Source of the DNA: Tepidiphilus succinatimandens
GTDB taxonomy: Bacteria > Pseudomonadota > Gammaproteobacteria > Burkholderiales > Rhodocyclaceae
Reading direction: 5' to 3'
NCBI RefSeq assembly: GCF_006503695.1
Contig: NZ_SBIK01000004.1
Location: 58,942-122,941, forward strand
Length of the DNA stretch: 64,000 nt
This document shows positions 18,724 to 27,193 of the stretch, piece by piece (position 1 is the stretch's first letter; each line of letters starts with the position of its first letter). Both the position numbers and the translations under genes were made by a program. The notes below the pieces were generated by a model. That model worked only from the letters and a program-made list of their open reading frames with translations, did no database searches and had not been told where the DNA came from.

Positions 18724-18739
18724 TGGCGCGCAACTTGCT
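18724..18739 (+). promoter_or_regulatory. Sigma-54 (RpoN) promoter of the block A operon
   Basis: TGGCGCGCAACTTGCT has GG at -24 (18725-18726) and GC at -12 (18737-18738) with exactly 10 bp between, which is near consensus. It lies about 85 bp upstream of the binding-protein gene at 18822, with a GAGGAG ribosome site before the ATG. Confidence 0.8.
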
Positions 18740-18821
18740 ATAGCACAGGTGAACCGGATGGGTCGCCTCCGGCACTCATGACGCTTAGCACAATCAGGAG
18801 TAACTTCGAGGAGATCATGCC

Positions 18822-19823
18822 ATGCCCACATTGCGCTCGCTGAACAAGACCCTCCTCGCCGCCGGCCTCGCCGTCGCGACCTTGCTTTCACCGCTGGCAA
18901 CCCTGGCCGCCGAGAAACTGAAGATCGGCACCGTTGTCTGGGCGGGCTACGGCCCCTTCTACGTCGCCGACAAGCTCGACCTGTTCAAGCCCTACGGCCT
19001 GGACGTGGACCTGCAGTTCTTCAATGACCCGTCGCTGATTTCCTCCGCCATAAGTAGCCGTGCGCTGGATGGCGGCACGCTCACCTACGACCAGGTGATC
19101 GTCTCGGTGGCCAAGGGACTCAAGCATCGCGTGGTAATGCCCATCGACTTCTCCAACGGCGGCGATGCCATCGTCGCCGATGCCTCGATCCGGTCCATTG
19201 CTGACTTCAAGGGCAAGAAGGTCGGCTTCAACCCGCTGTCGCCGTCGCACTTCCTGCTGGCCTACGCGCTGCAGCAGAACGGCATGAGCGAAAAGGATAT
19301 CAATGCCGTCAACATGACTCCCGAGGGCATTCCCGGCGCCATGGCCTCGGGCAACCTGCCGATTGGCGTGACCTACGAGCCCAATGTCTCGAAGATTCTC
19401 TCCATGGGCGGTGGAGACAAGTTCAAGGTGGTCTATTCGTCCAAGGACGCGCCGGGGCTGATCACCGACGTGCTGGTCTTCGACGAGGCGGTGATTGCCA
19501 AGAAGCCCGCCGCCATCAAGGCGATGATCCAGGGGTACCTGGACGGCCTGGCCTATATGCAGATGCACCCCGAGGAGTCGGCGAAGATCATCGGCGAAGT
19601 GCTCGGGGTCAGCGCCCAAGAGGCCATCAAGCAGATGGCCGGCGCTTACAACATCCCGCTTGCCGAGATGGGCAAGATTTTCACGCCAGGCGAGGACACC
19701 CATTCGTTCCATGGCAGCGGCGCAATCATCGCCAAGCTACTCAAGGACAACGGGCAGATCCCGACCATCCCTGATTTCAGCAAGACCTACGACGCCCAGT
19801 TCATCAAAGCGCTCGCCCGCTAA
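18822..19823 (+). CDS. ABC transporter periplasmic substrate-binding protein (NMT1/SsuA/TauA-like)
   Basis: This 333-residue protein begins with a clear signal peptide (hydrophobic LLAAGLAVATLLSPLATLAA). The mature region opens EKLKIGTVVWAGYGPFYVAD, the pattern of NitT/TauT/Thi5-like binding proteins, which bind sulfonates, nitrate, pyrimidine precursors or cyanate. It is first in an operon whose permease and ATPase come last (26315 and 27190), so it is probably the capture protein for that importer. The ligand cannot be read from sequence; the amidohydrolase genes suggest a nitrogen compound. Confidence 0.88.
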   Translation: MPTLRSLNKTLLAAGLAVATLLSPLATLAAEKLKIGTVVWAGYGPFYVADKLDLFKPYGLDVDLQFFNDPSLISSAISSRALDGGTLTYDQVIVSVAKGLKHRVVMPIDFSNGGDAIVADASIRSIADFKGKKVGFNPLSPSHFLLAYALQQNGMSEKDINAVNMTPEGIPGAMASGNLPIGVTYEPNVSKILSMGGGDKFKVVYSSKDAPGLITDVLVFDEAVIAKKPAAIKAMIQGYLDGLAYMQMHPEESAKIIGEVLGVSAQEAIKQMAGAYNIPLAEMGKIFTPGEDTHSFHGSGAIIAKLLKDNGQIPTIPDFSKTYDAQFIKALAR

Positions 19824-19870
19824 GCCGATGCCCGGCGGGCAGTTGCCTGCCTGTGCTGGAGAAGAAGACC

Positions 19871-20893
19871 ATGATTACCAAACCTCTATACCGTTATGCC
19901 GATGGCCGCTTGCCCAACACCCTGGCCATGCTCTATACCGCACTCGCCTATAGTGGTGGGCTGGCCCTGCTGTTCGCCCCGAATGGCTGGCTGAACGCAC
20001 TGGGCACGCTACTGCTGGCCCACGGCATGATTATTGCCGCCTACCTGATTCACGAATTCGCTCATGGCACGATCTTCAGTGTGCCCAAGCATAACGAATG
20101 GGCTGGCAACGTCTGCAGCTGGCTGTGCGGCAGTTGCTACGCCGAATTTCAGGACCTGCGCAAGAAACACATGCGCCATCACGTCGACCGCGCTGACGTG
20201 ATCACCTTTGACAGCAAGGCCTTTCTCAAGGCGCGCCCCGTTTGGTTTCAGAAACTGGTGCTGGCGCTGGAATGGGCCTATGTGCCAGCGGTGGAGCTGA
20301 TCATGCATTTCTACGTGGTTGTGCTGCCCTTCATCACCGACAACGACAAGCACCGCGCCCGCCGTGGCAAGGTTGCGAGTGTGCTGGTCGTCCGTACACT
20401 GCTCTTCGCCGGGCTCGCCTCGCTCTCGCTAAAGGCCGTGCTGCTCTACGCCGTGGCCTGGATGATCATGCTCAGCGTGCTGCGCTTCGTCGATGCTTAC
20501 CAGCACACCTACGAGGCATTCGCCATGCTGGAAGATGGCGGCAAGTTGCCGGAGGACAAGCGTCGCGACCGCAGCTACGAGCAGCAGAACACCTACAGCA
20601 ATGTAGTCTCCGAACGCTGGCCGGCGTTGAATCTGTTGCTGCTCAACTTCTCCTTCCACAACGCCCACCATGAGAAACCGGGGGCGCCCTGGTATCGCCT
20701 GCCCAAGCTGCACGCCGAGCTGTACGGTAGCACCTACAACCAAGTGATTCCGATGCGCAAGCTGCTCGGTAGCTTCCACCGCTACCGCGTACGCCGCGTG
20801 CTGGACGATGACTACGGCGTGGTCAGCGAGGGGCCACACAAGGCCGACAATTTCTACGGCGCCGTGGGCGTCTCCTTTCTGACGGCGGTGTGA
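19871..20893 (+). CDS. Membrane fatty-acid-desaturase-family di-iron enzyme
   Basis: This 340-residue membrane protein has hydrophobic segments around residues 20-60 and 150-205. The three histidine boxes of the desaturase/hydroxylase superfamily are present: HEFAHG (about 62), HMRHH (about 101) and HNAHH (about 265). Such enzymes use O2 to desaturate or hydroxylate a substrate at the inner membrane. Fatty acid is not an obvious substrate here, since the neighbours are SDRs and amidohydrolases. A hydroxylation opening a catabolic pathway is plausible. It starts 48 bp after the binding-protein stop with GGAGAAG before the ATG. Confidence 0.88.
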   Translation: MITKPLYRYADGRLPNTLAMLYTALAYSGGLALLFAPNGWLNALGTLLLAHGMIIAAYLIHEFAHGTIFSVPKHNEWAGNVCSWLCGSCYAEFQDLRKKHMRHHVDRADVITFDSKAFLKARPVWFQKLVLALEWAYVPAVELIMHFYVVVLPFITDNDKHRARRGKVASVLVVRTLLFAGLASLSLKAVLLYAVAWMIMLSVLRFVDAYQHTYEAFAMLEDGGKLPEDKRRDRSYEQQNTYSNVVSERWPALNLLLLNFSFHNAHHEKPGAPWYRLPKLHAELYGSTYNQVIPMRKLLGSFHRYRVRRVLDDDYGVVSEGPHKADNFYGAVGVSFLTAV

Positions 20894-20894
20894 C

Positions 20895-21683
20895 ATGCAC
20901 AAGGAACTGGATTACCGCGGCCGCTGCGTGGTCATCACTGGCGCTGGCGGTGGCATCGGCCGTGGCCTGGCACAAAGCTTCGCCGCTGCCGGCGCCACGC
21001 TGGAATTGCTCGACCGCGACGCCGACGCTCTCGCCCGGCTTGCCGGCGAGTTCGCTGGCGAGACGCCGTTGCATTGCACCGCACTGGACCTCAGCGACTG
21101 GCAGGCAGTGAAGCAGTATGCCGAAGACCTCACCTGTCGCGGCCTCAATGCCGATGTGCTAGTGAACAATGCCGGTGTCGAGTACGCCACGCCGCTGGCC
21201 GATTGGAGTCACGAAGCCGACCAACGCTGGTCAGCGCTGCTGGAGAACAACGTCAGCTCCATGCAGCGCCTGACCCGCGCCCTGCTGCCGCGTCTGCGTG
21301 CCGGTGCCAGTGTGATCAATCAGGCCTCGATCTGGGGACTGAAAGGCATGCCGGGTTTTTCCGCCTATGTTGCCAGCAAGCATGCGGTGATCGGCCTGAC
21401 CCGCTCGCTGGCCTGGGAATTGGGCCCGCGACGTATTCGGGTGAACGCGGTGTGTCCAGGCTGGGTCGGCACCGATGCGGCCATGCGCTCGCTGCAGGTG
21501 ATGGCCGACGTCAACGGTCGCAGCGACAGCGCCGAGCTGGCGGCGATCCTTGCTAACCAGGCCATTCCGGAGCTGCTAATGCCAGCCGATCTGGGCGGCA
21601 TCTTCCTGTTTCTAGGCTCGCCACTGGCGGCTGCCCTGACGGGTCAGGCGCTATCGGTCAGCTACGGCGAGGTGATGCACTGA
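20895..21683 (+). CDS. Short-chain dehydrogenase/reductase (first of two)
   Basis: This 262-residue classical SDR has an NAD(P)-binding glycine motif (VVITGAGGGIGRGLA), NNAG (VLVNNAGVEYA) and a catalytic Ser-Tyr-Lys triad (NQASIWG, then FSAYVASKHA). The C-terminus ends in LFLGSPLAAALTGQALSV. An acidic residue after beta-2 (ELLDRDAD) suggests NAD(H) preference. It follows the desaturase by one base and overlaps the next SDR by one base. It probably oxidises an alcohol intermediate; the substrate is unknown. Confidence 0.9.
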   Translation: MHKELDYRGRCVVITGAGGGIGRGLAQSFAAAGATLELLDRDADALARLAGEFAGETPLHCTALDLSDWQAVKQYAEDLTCRGLNADVLVNNAGVEYATPLADWSHEADQRWSALLENNVSSMQRLTRALLPRLRAGASVINQASIWGLKGMPGFSAYVASKHAVIGLTRSLAWELGPRRIRVNAVCPGWVGTDAAMRSLQVMADVNGRSDSAELAAILANQAIPELLMPADLGGIFLFLGSPLAAALTGQALSVSYGEVMH

Positions 21684-22441
21684 TGGCTACCAAATGCTTC
21701 GCAGGCCAGACCGCCCTGGTCACTGGCGCGACGACCGGTATCGGCCGCGCCACCGCACTTGCGCTGGCTGCCAGAGGCGTGCGGGTCTGGATCAACCATC
21801 GTGACCAACACGACCTAGCGCAACGATTGGTCGAGCAGATCACCGCCAATGGTGGCAACGCCTGGGCCATCGAGGCCGATGTCAGCGATCCGGCCGCGGT
21901 CGCGGCGATGTTCGAGACCATCGAGGAACAGGGGCCGCTGGACCTGCTGGTCAACAACGCCGGGGTAATCCTAGAAAAGCCTTTTCTCGAGACCAGCGAG
22001 GCGGACTGGGCGCTGGTGCTGGGCGTCGACCTGGCCGGTGTCTACCGCTGCTGTCGCCATGCGCTGGTGCAGATGAAGCCCCGGCGCAACGGCGCCATCG
22101 TCAATGTCGCCTCGGACCTCGGCTTTCTTGGCCGCGAGCAGTACGTCGCCTACTGCACGGCCAAGGCCGGGGTGATTGGTCTCACCCGTTCGTTGGCACG
22201 GGAGTTTGCCATCGATGGCATACGCATCAATGGCGTCGCACCCGGCCCCATCGCCACGGCGATGGTCAGCCCGGAGCACATGAGCGACGAGTGGATGGCC
22301 AAGGAACTTGCGATCCCCATGGCGCGCTTGGGCACGCCGGAGGAAGTCGCGGCGGCCATCGTCTTTCTGCTTTCGCCACAGGCGAGCTACTTCACCGGAC
22401 AGATGCTCGGGCCCAATGGCGGCTCATGGATGGGCGCATGA
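21683..22441 (+). CDS. Short-chain dehydrogenase/reductase (second, FabG-like)
   Basis: This 252-residue SDR has TGATTGIGRATA, NNAGV and a Ser-Tyr-Lys triad in NVASDLGFLGREQYVAYCTA, followed by KAG. The C-terminus FTGQMLGPNGGSWMGA is typical of FabG-type enzymes. NHRDQ after beta-2 suggests NADP use, complementary to the first SDR. Its stop overlaps the start of the transporter gene at 22438. With its neighbour it could carry out sequential oxidations or an epimerisation. Confidence 0.9.
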   Translation: MATKCFAGQTALVTGATTGIGRATALALAARGVRVWINHRDQHDLAQRLVEQITANGGNAWAIEADVSDPAAVAAMFETIEEQGPLDLLVNNAGVILEKPFLETSEADWALVLGVDLAGVYRCCRHALVQMKPRRNGAIVNVASDLGFLGREQYVAYCTAKAGVIGLTRSLAREFAIDGIRINGVAPGPIATAMVSPEHMSDEWMAKELAIPMARLGTPEEVAAAIVFLLSPQASYFTGQMLGPNGGSWMGA

Positions 22442-23316
22442 ACAGCCTGATGCCACAGGGCATGCTGATCGGCGGTGCCATCATGTGGGGCCTGGGCTGG
22501 CTGCCGCTGCAGTTCTTCGCTGCCCGCGGTCTGGCCGGCATGCCGCTGGTGCTTCTGACCTATTCGTTGCTCAGCCTGTTGGCGCTGCCGGTGCTATGGC
22601 AGCAGCGTCGGCAGTGGGCGAGCCAGTATCGCCAGGTGCTTACCATGGGCCTGTGCGGCGGCTGGGCCACCGCGGCGCTGGTCACGGCGCTGGCCGCAGG
22701 GAACGTGGTGCGGGTGATGCTGCTGTTCTACCTGGCGCCTGTGTGGGCAATGGTCGGCGGCTGGCTGCTGCTGGGCGAACACCTCAGCGGCACACGGCTG
22801 TTCGCGCTGGGGCTGGCGATGCTCGGCATCGGCCTAACCCTCGGCATCACGGGTGAAGTCATGGACGCGCCGGACGCGAACGATTGGCTGGCACTGTCCG
22901 CAGGCCTTGCCTTCAGCCTCAACAACCTAGCCACTCGCGCCGCTGACCGGGTTCCGCTGGCGAGCAAGGCGCTGGTCAGTTTCGTCGGCAGCGCGCTGCT
23001 CGGTGGGCTGTTCTGCCTGCTTCTGCGCCAGCCGCTGCCGCCGCTGGATCTGACCCTAACCTGGCAGATCGCTCTGTTCGCCTTCGGCTGGCTGGTCAGC
23101 ATGACGGCCGTGCAGTACGGCCTCACCCATCTGGAAGCTGGCCGCGCCGCGGTGCTGGTGGTGTTCGAGCTGATCTCCGCGGTGCTGTCGTCCGCCTGGT
23201 TCGGCAGCCACGCCATCGGCCCGAACGAATGGCTCGGTTCGGCGCTAATCACCACCGCCGCGCTGATCGCCGGCTGGCCGGAACGTCCCCCTTCAATCGC
23301 GACAAGGAGCACCTAA
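22438..23316 (+). CDS. DMT-superfamily (EamA) membrane transporter
   Basis: About 292 residues with ten hydrophobic segments and the internal two-fold repeat of EamA transporters. It starts MNSLMPQGMLIGGAIMWGLG and has the second-half motif WLALSAGLAFSLNNLATRAA. The ATG overlaps the preceding stop. In a catabolic operon it may export a by-product or add a second uptake route. EamA proteins are mostly exporters of amino acids and metabolites. Confidence 0.87.
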   Translation: MNSLMPQGMLIGGAIMWGLGWLPLQFFAARGLAGMPLVLLTYSLLSLLALPVLWQQRRQWASQYRQVLTMGLCGGWATAALVTALAAGNVVRVMLLFYLAPVWAMVGGWLLLGEHLSGTRLFALGLAMLGIGLTLGITGEVMDAPDANDWLALSAGLAFSLNNLATRAADRVPLASKALVSFVGSALLGGLFCLLLRQPLPPLDLTLTWQIALFAFGWLVSMTAVQYGLTHLEAGRAAVLVVFELISAVLSSAWFGSHAIGPNEWLGSALITTAALIAGWPERPPSIATRST

Positions 23317-23318
23317 GC

Positions 23319-24080
23319 ATGACCGTGCATATGGATCAACTGAGCTGGGTCGATTATGAACGCCACATCGGCGATGGCGCCGTGGTCTTTCTGCCCTGTG
23401 GCGCCACCGAGCAGCATGGTCCGCACTTGCCGCTGGGCACCGACGCGCTGCTGGCCAGCGCCATCAGCGCCGACGTGGCAGCACGGGTCGGCGGACTGGT
23501 CGCGCCGGCGCTGTCCTATGGCTACAAGTCGCAACCCAAATGCGGCGGCGGGCAGCATTTCTGTGGTACCACCAGCCTGGATGGCGCGACCTTGAGCGCC
23601 CTGGTGCGCGACGCTGTGCGGGAGTTCCACCGCCACGGTGTGCGCCGCCTCGTGCTGGTGCTTGGTCATTACGAGAACCAATGGTTCGTCGCCGAAGGCA
23701 TCCAGCTTGCGCTGCGCGACCTCGGACCGGCTGCCGGACTGGAGGTGATGCGCCTGGAGCACTGGGATTTCTGCCGCGAGCAGACCCTGGTCGATGTCTT
23801 CCCCGACGGCTTTCCCGGTTTTGCCCTGGAGCATGCTGCGGTGATCGAGACCTCGTTGATGCTGCATTTCCACCCGCAACTGGTGGCACTGGAGAAGATT
23901 CCGGACGACGCCCCGGCCGATTTCCCGCCCTACGACATGTATCCCACCCGTACCGAGTGGGTGCCGCCTTCCGGCGTGCTGTCCTCGGCCAAGGGCTCTA
24001 GTGCGGCGAAAGGCCGGCGGCTCGCCGAAGACATCGTCGACGGCATTGCCACCGCGGTGTGCAAGGAGTTCGCGCTGTGA
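23319..24080 (+). CDS. Creatininase-family metal-dependent amidohydrolase
   Basis: This 253-residue protein has family metal-site motifs: LPCGATEQHGPHLPLGTDAL (Glu, His, Asp ligands), LVLGHYENQW replacing the usual NGHGGN, and LEHAAVIETSLML. Known members open cyclic amides (creatinine) or cleave formamide bonds (archaeal FAPy hydrolase, MftE peptidase). The altered NGHGGN segment argues against simple creatininase function. Lactam or hydantoin-like ring opening is my inference. The preceding transporter stops just before its start, and the next gene overlaps its stop. Confidence 0.87.
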   Translation: MTVHMDQLSWVDYERHIGDGAVVFLPCGATEQHGPHLPLGTDALLASAISADVAARVGGLVAPALSYGYKSQPKCGGGQHFCGTTSLDGATLSALVRDAVREFHRHGVRRLVLVLGHYENQWFVAEGIQLALRDLGPAAGLEVMRLEHWDFCREQTLVDVFPDGFPGFALEHAAVIETSLMLHFHPQLVALEKIPDDAPADFPPYDMYPTRTEWVPPSGVLSSAKGSSAAKGRRLAEDIVDGIATAVCKEFAL

Positions 24081-24733
24081 GTCTGACGACGAACCTGAAC
24101 CATGGACGCACGGCACTGCTGGTGATCGACATGCAGCGCGACTTCTGCGCCCTGGGCGGTTACGCCGACCAGGTCGGCATGGACGTCAGCCGCCTGCGCG
24201 CGCCGATCCCGGTGATCCAGACGCTGCTGGATCGCGCCCGTGGTCTCGGCATGCTGGTCGTGCATACCCGTGAAGGGCACCGTGCCGATCTTTCCGACCT
24301 GCCCGAACCCAAACGCCGCCGTGCTGAAGCGAGCGGCGCGCCCATCGGCAGCTCCGGCCAACTCGGCCGCTTGCTGGTGCGTGGCGAATTCGGCCATGAC
24401 CTGATCGACGAACTGCAGCCGTGCACCGGCGAGCCGGTGGTTGATAAACCCGGCTACAGCGCATTTGCACATACCGATCTGGAGCTGATCCTGCGCTGCC
24501 GCGGCATCGAGCAACTGATCCTGACCGGCGTTACCACCGAGGTTTGTGTTGCCTCGACGCTGCGCCAGGCCATCGACCTTGGCTTCGACTGCCTGACCGT
24601 CCGCGACGCCTGTGCCTCGTCCGACCCACAGCTGCACACCGCTGCACTGGCGATGATCGAAGTCGAAGGGGGGCTGTTCGGCGGCGTGACTGACAGCGCC
24701 GACCTGCTGCGGCGCCTGGAGCGTGCCGCATGA
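24077..24733 (+). CDS. Cysteine hydrolase of the isochorismatase family (probable amidohydrolase)
   Basis: About 218 residues from a GTG overlapping the previous stop. The catalytic Asp-Lys-Cys triad is visible: ALLVIDMQRDFC, PVVDKPGYSAF and GVTTEVCVASTL. The family includes N-carbamoylsarcosine amidase, biuret hydrolase, RutB ureidoacrylate amidohydrolase and nicotinamidase. Placed next to a creatininase-like enzyme, release of ammonia or carbamate from a ring-opened ureido or amide intermediate is likely. The precise substrate is not determinable. Confidence 0.88.
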   Translation: MSLTTNLNHGRTALLVIDMQRDFCALGGYADQVGMDVSRLRAPIPVIQTLLDRARGLGMLVVHTREGHRADLSDLPEPKRRRAEASGAPIGSSGQLGRLLVRGEFGHDLIDELQPCTGEPVVDKPGYSAFAHTDLELILRCRGIEQLILTGVTTEVCVASTLRQAIDLGFDCLTVRDACASSDPQLHTAALAMIEVEGGLFGGVTDSADLLRRLERAA

Positions 24734-25512
24734 CTGATGTATTGAAGCTTTGGCCGCTGCTGACTGCCACGCATCGCTACGACAAGTCGATTTCCACCCG
24801 CAATCGCGGCCAGGGCACGCTGATCGATGCACCGATCCTCGCCTTTCTTATCGAAACCCGACAGGGTCGCGTGCTGTTCGACGTCGGCTGCGACTACGCC
24901 AAGCTCAGCGATCCGCAACTGCGTGCGCGCTGGTTCGATCCGGTGGCGTTTCCCATGGGACCGCCAGAGATGACCGAGGAGCAGCGGCTACCCGCCCACC
25001 TCGCCCGACACGGGCTTTCACCCGCAGATATCGACCTGGTGTTTCTCAGCCATCTGCATTTCGATCACGCCGGCGGCTTGTGTGAGCTGTGCGGTTGCGA
25101 GGTGCATGTGCACGAAGTGGAACTCGCCGCCGCCCGCGCCCAAGCGGACGACGTCTACTTCGCCGATGACTTTGCCGGCGAGCATCACTGGAAGCTGCAG
25201 CACGACGAGTACGAGCTGCTGCCCGGACTGCGCGCCATTAATACACCAGGACACACCGCTGGCCACATGTCGCTGCTGATCGAGCTGCCTCACGGCAAGC
25301 CGGTGATCCTCGCCGGGGACGCCGCCGACCTGACCGAGAATCTCGTCGACGAAATCGCACCCGGCCTCTGCTGGCAGGAGCGCGACGACCTGGCGCTAGC
25401 CAGCATCCGCAAGCTCAAGGCGACCGCTGTCGAGACCGGCGCCGAACTGTGGCCGAATCACGACATGGCCTTCTGGCGTACCCTCAAATGCTTTCCGGAG
25501 TACCACGCATGA
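24730..25512 (+). CDS. Metallo-beta-lactamase-fold hydrolase (AiiA-like lactonase family)
   Basis: This 260-residue protein carries the di-zinc motif LSHLHFDHAGG with further ligands in NTPGHTAGHMSLL (His), ILAGDAAD (Asp) and LWPNHDMAFW (His). Its length and pattern fit N-acyl-homoserine-lactonase-type MBL proteins. In this operon a role opening a lactone or another cyclic ester or amide of the catabolic route is more likely than quorum quenching. It overlaps both neighbours by ATGA. Confidence 0.88.
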   Translation: MTDVLKLWPLLTATHRYDKSISTRNRGQGTLIDAPILAFLIETRQGRVLFDVGCDYAKLSDPQLRARWFDPVAFPMGPPEMTEEQRLPAHLARHGLSPADIDLVFLSHLHFDHAGGLCELCGCEVHVHEVELAAARAQADDVYFADDFAGEHHWKLQHDEYELLPGLRAINTPGHTAGHMSLLIELPHGKPVILAGDAADLTENLVDEIAPGLCWQERDDLALASIRKLKATAVETGAELWPNHDMAFWRTLKCFPEYHA

Positions 25513-26318
25513 AGACCGTTCCTGATGCTTATCTCGGTGTGTGGCGCCGGCGCTTGCTGACCACCACTTCCGGCTTGCGTGACGAAACCAGTGAGGTGTA
25601 CTGGCTGCAAACCGCCATCCTGCACGCCGACCTGCGCCTGCCGCGGCCGCAAGCGCTGCCGCCAGCAGCTTCGCTGAAAACCTGCAGCTATGCCCAGCAG
25701 CTGGCGCTGGCCGAACAGGCGGGCTTCGCCGGCGTCACCGAGGTCAACGGCGATATCTGCCAGTGGCATCGGCTGATCGACTTCCAGCCGCTGGACGGGC
25801 CGGCGGACATCGGTCTGATGCGCTTCGAAACCCCGGAGCGCTTGCTGGAAGACGGGCTGGACGGCAGCTACCACGAAATCTGGCAACGCCTGCCCGAATC
25901 CGCTGGCGTCAACTGGGGCCTCTGGTTGCGTGCCGCCGAGGAGCCTTCACGCCAGGCCTGCCTGCTGGTAGCTGGCGACTACTTCCTGTTCGCCGCCGAT
26001 CGTCCGCTGCCCATTTCAGCGGGCGACAAGCACCTGCGCGAACAACTGGGCGCCGTTGATCCTGCCTTGCGGCCGCAACTGCTGGCATTCGAGCTCTCCT
26101 TCGGCCGCCATCGCAACGGTGCCACGCCTTGGCAGATCACCCATTCGACACTCCCTGGCCGCGTCGGCGACACCCTGCTGTCGAGCTACTGGAACTTCGC
26201 CGACCCCACCAGCCTGCCGACCGCCGACCTCGCCGCGCTTGGTCGTTATCCAGCGGCAGGTGGCTGGCAACGCGTTGAACTCGATGTGCCCACCGTTTCA
26301 CAGGGGGTTCCTGCATGA
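25509..26318 (+). CDS. Conserved protein of unknown function in the catabolic operon
   Basis: This 269-residue soluble protein opens DAYLGVWRRRLLTTTSGLRD and continues with EVYWLQTAILHADLRLPRPQ. The pattern of Tyr/Trp-rich strands (LIDFQPL, YHEIWQRLP, GDYFLFAADRPLPI) suggests a lipocalin-like or beta-barrel fold. It vaguely recalls HRI1-like proteins, but I am not sure. It lacks obvious catalytic motifs and a signal peptide. Tight overlaps with the lactonase and permease genes imply a pathway role, perhaps binding the substrate or an intermediate. Confidence 0.75.
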   Translation: MKTVPDAYLGVWRRRLLTTTSGLRDETSEVYWLQTAILHADLRLPRPQALPPAASLKTCSYAQQLALAEQAGFAGVTEVNGDICQWHRLIDFQPLDGPADIGLMRFETPERLLEDGLDGSYHEIWQRLPESAGVNWGLWLRAAEEPSRQACLLVAGDYFLFAADRPLPISAGDKHLREQLGAVDPALRPQLLAFELSFGRHRNGATPWQITHSTLPGRVGDTLLSSYWNFADPTSLPTADLAALGRYPAAGGWQRVELDVPTVSQGVPA

Positions 26319-27193
26319 CAGAGCAGATCAACATCCCCTCCGCTTCCACCTCCGCGCAGCAGCGACACACGGCAACACCCGCTGCACCGGCCGAGCAGGT
26401 GGTGCGCAAGAGCAGTTTCTGGCGCATTCGCGGCGAGATATCCCGGCGCAGCGCCTGGCTGCTGACTGTTGCCGGACTGAGCCTGCCCTTCGTCGTCTGG
26501 TGGCTGTGGACCGCGCTCGGCTTGGCCGACCCAATGTTCATGCCCAGCCCCGGCGCCGTGCTGGAACGCATCGGCCGCTGGTGGACTAGCGAGGGGCTGG
26601 TGACTGACATCGGCATCAGCGTCTGGCGGGTCATGGCGGGCTTCGGCGCCTCGGCGCTGCTCGCCCTGCCGTTGGGGCTGTATATCGGCACCTATCGACC
26701 GGTGCAGGCCTTTCTCGAACCGCTCATCGACTTCATTCGCTACATGCCGGCGGTAGCGTTCATTCCGCTGGTGATGCTCTGGGTCGGTATCGATGAGGGT
26801 TCGAAGGTGCTGATCATCTTCATCGGCACCTTCTTTCAGATGGTGCTGATGGTTGCCGAAGACGTGCGCCGCGTGCCCATGGCGCAGATCGAGGCGGCAC
26901 AGACCATGGGCGCCAACCGCGGCGAGATCGTCAAGCTGGTGATCTTGCCGTCGGCGAAACCAGCGCTGCTCGACACCCTGCGCATCACCTGCGGCTGGGC
27001 CTGGACCTACCTGGTGGTGGCCGAACTGGTGGCGGCCAATTCCGGCCTTGGCTACGCCATCCTCAAGGCACAGCGCTACATGCACACCGACAAGATCTTC
27101 GCCGGTATCCTGCTGATAGGCCTGATCGGTCTGCTCACTGATCAGGCCTTTCGCTGGTTGCACCGTCGCGCCTTTCCCTGGATGAGGAAATGA
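26315..27193 (+). CDS. ABC transporter permease (NitT/TauT type)
   Basis: This 292-residue inner-membrane protein has a long cytoplasmic N-terminus and about six membrane segments. The EAA coupling loop reads IEAAQTMGANRGEIVKLVIL. The C-terminal LGYAILKAQRYMHTDKIFAG matches SsuC/TauC permeases. It overlaps genes on both sides and should pair with the ATPase at 27190 and the binding protein at 18822. Confidence 0.92.
   Translation: MTEQINIPSASTSAQQRHTATPAAPAEQVVRKSSFWRIRGEISRRSAWLLTVAGLSLPFVVWWLWTALGLADPMFMPSPGAVLERIGRWWTSEGLVTDIGISVWRVMAGFGASALLALPLGLYIGTYRPVQAFLEPLIDFIRYMPAVAFIPLVMLWVGIDEGSKVLIIFIGTFFQMVLMVAEDVRRVPMAQIEAAQTMGANRGEIVKLVILPSAKPALLDTLRITCGWAWTYLVVAELVAANSGLGYAILKAQRYMHTDKIFAGILLIGLIGLLTDQAFRWLHRRAFPWMRK

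Noticed and set aside
23319..24080. Calling the creatininase-family gene true creatininase
   Set aside because: The NGHGGN-type motif is replaced by GHYENQ, and no creatinase or sarcosine oxidase is nearby, so only the family name is used.
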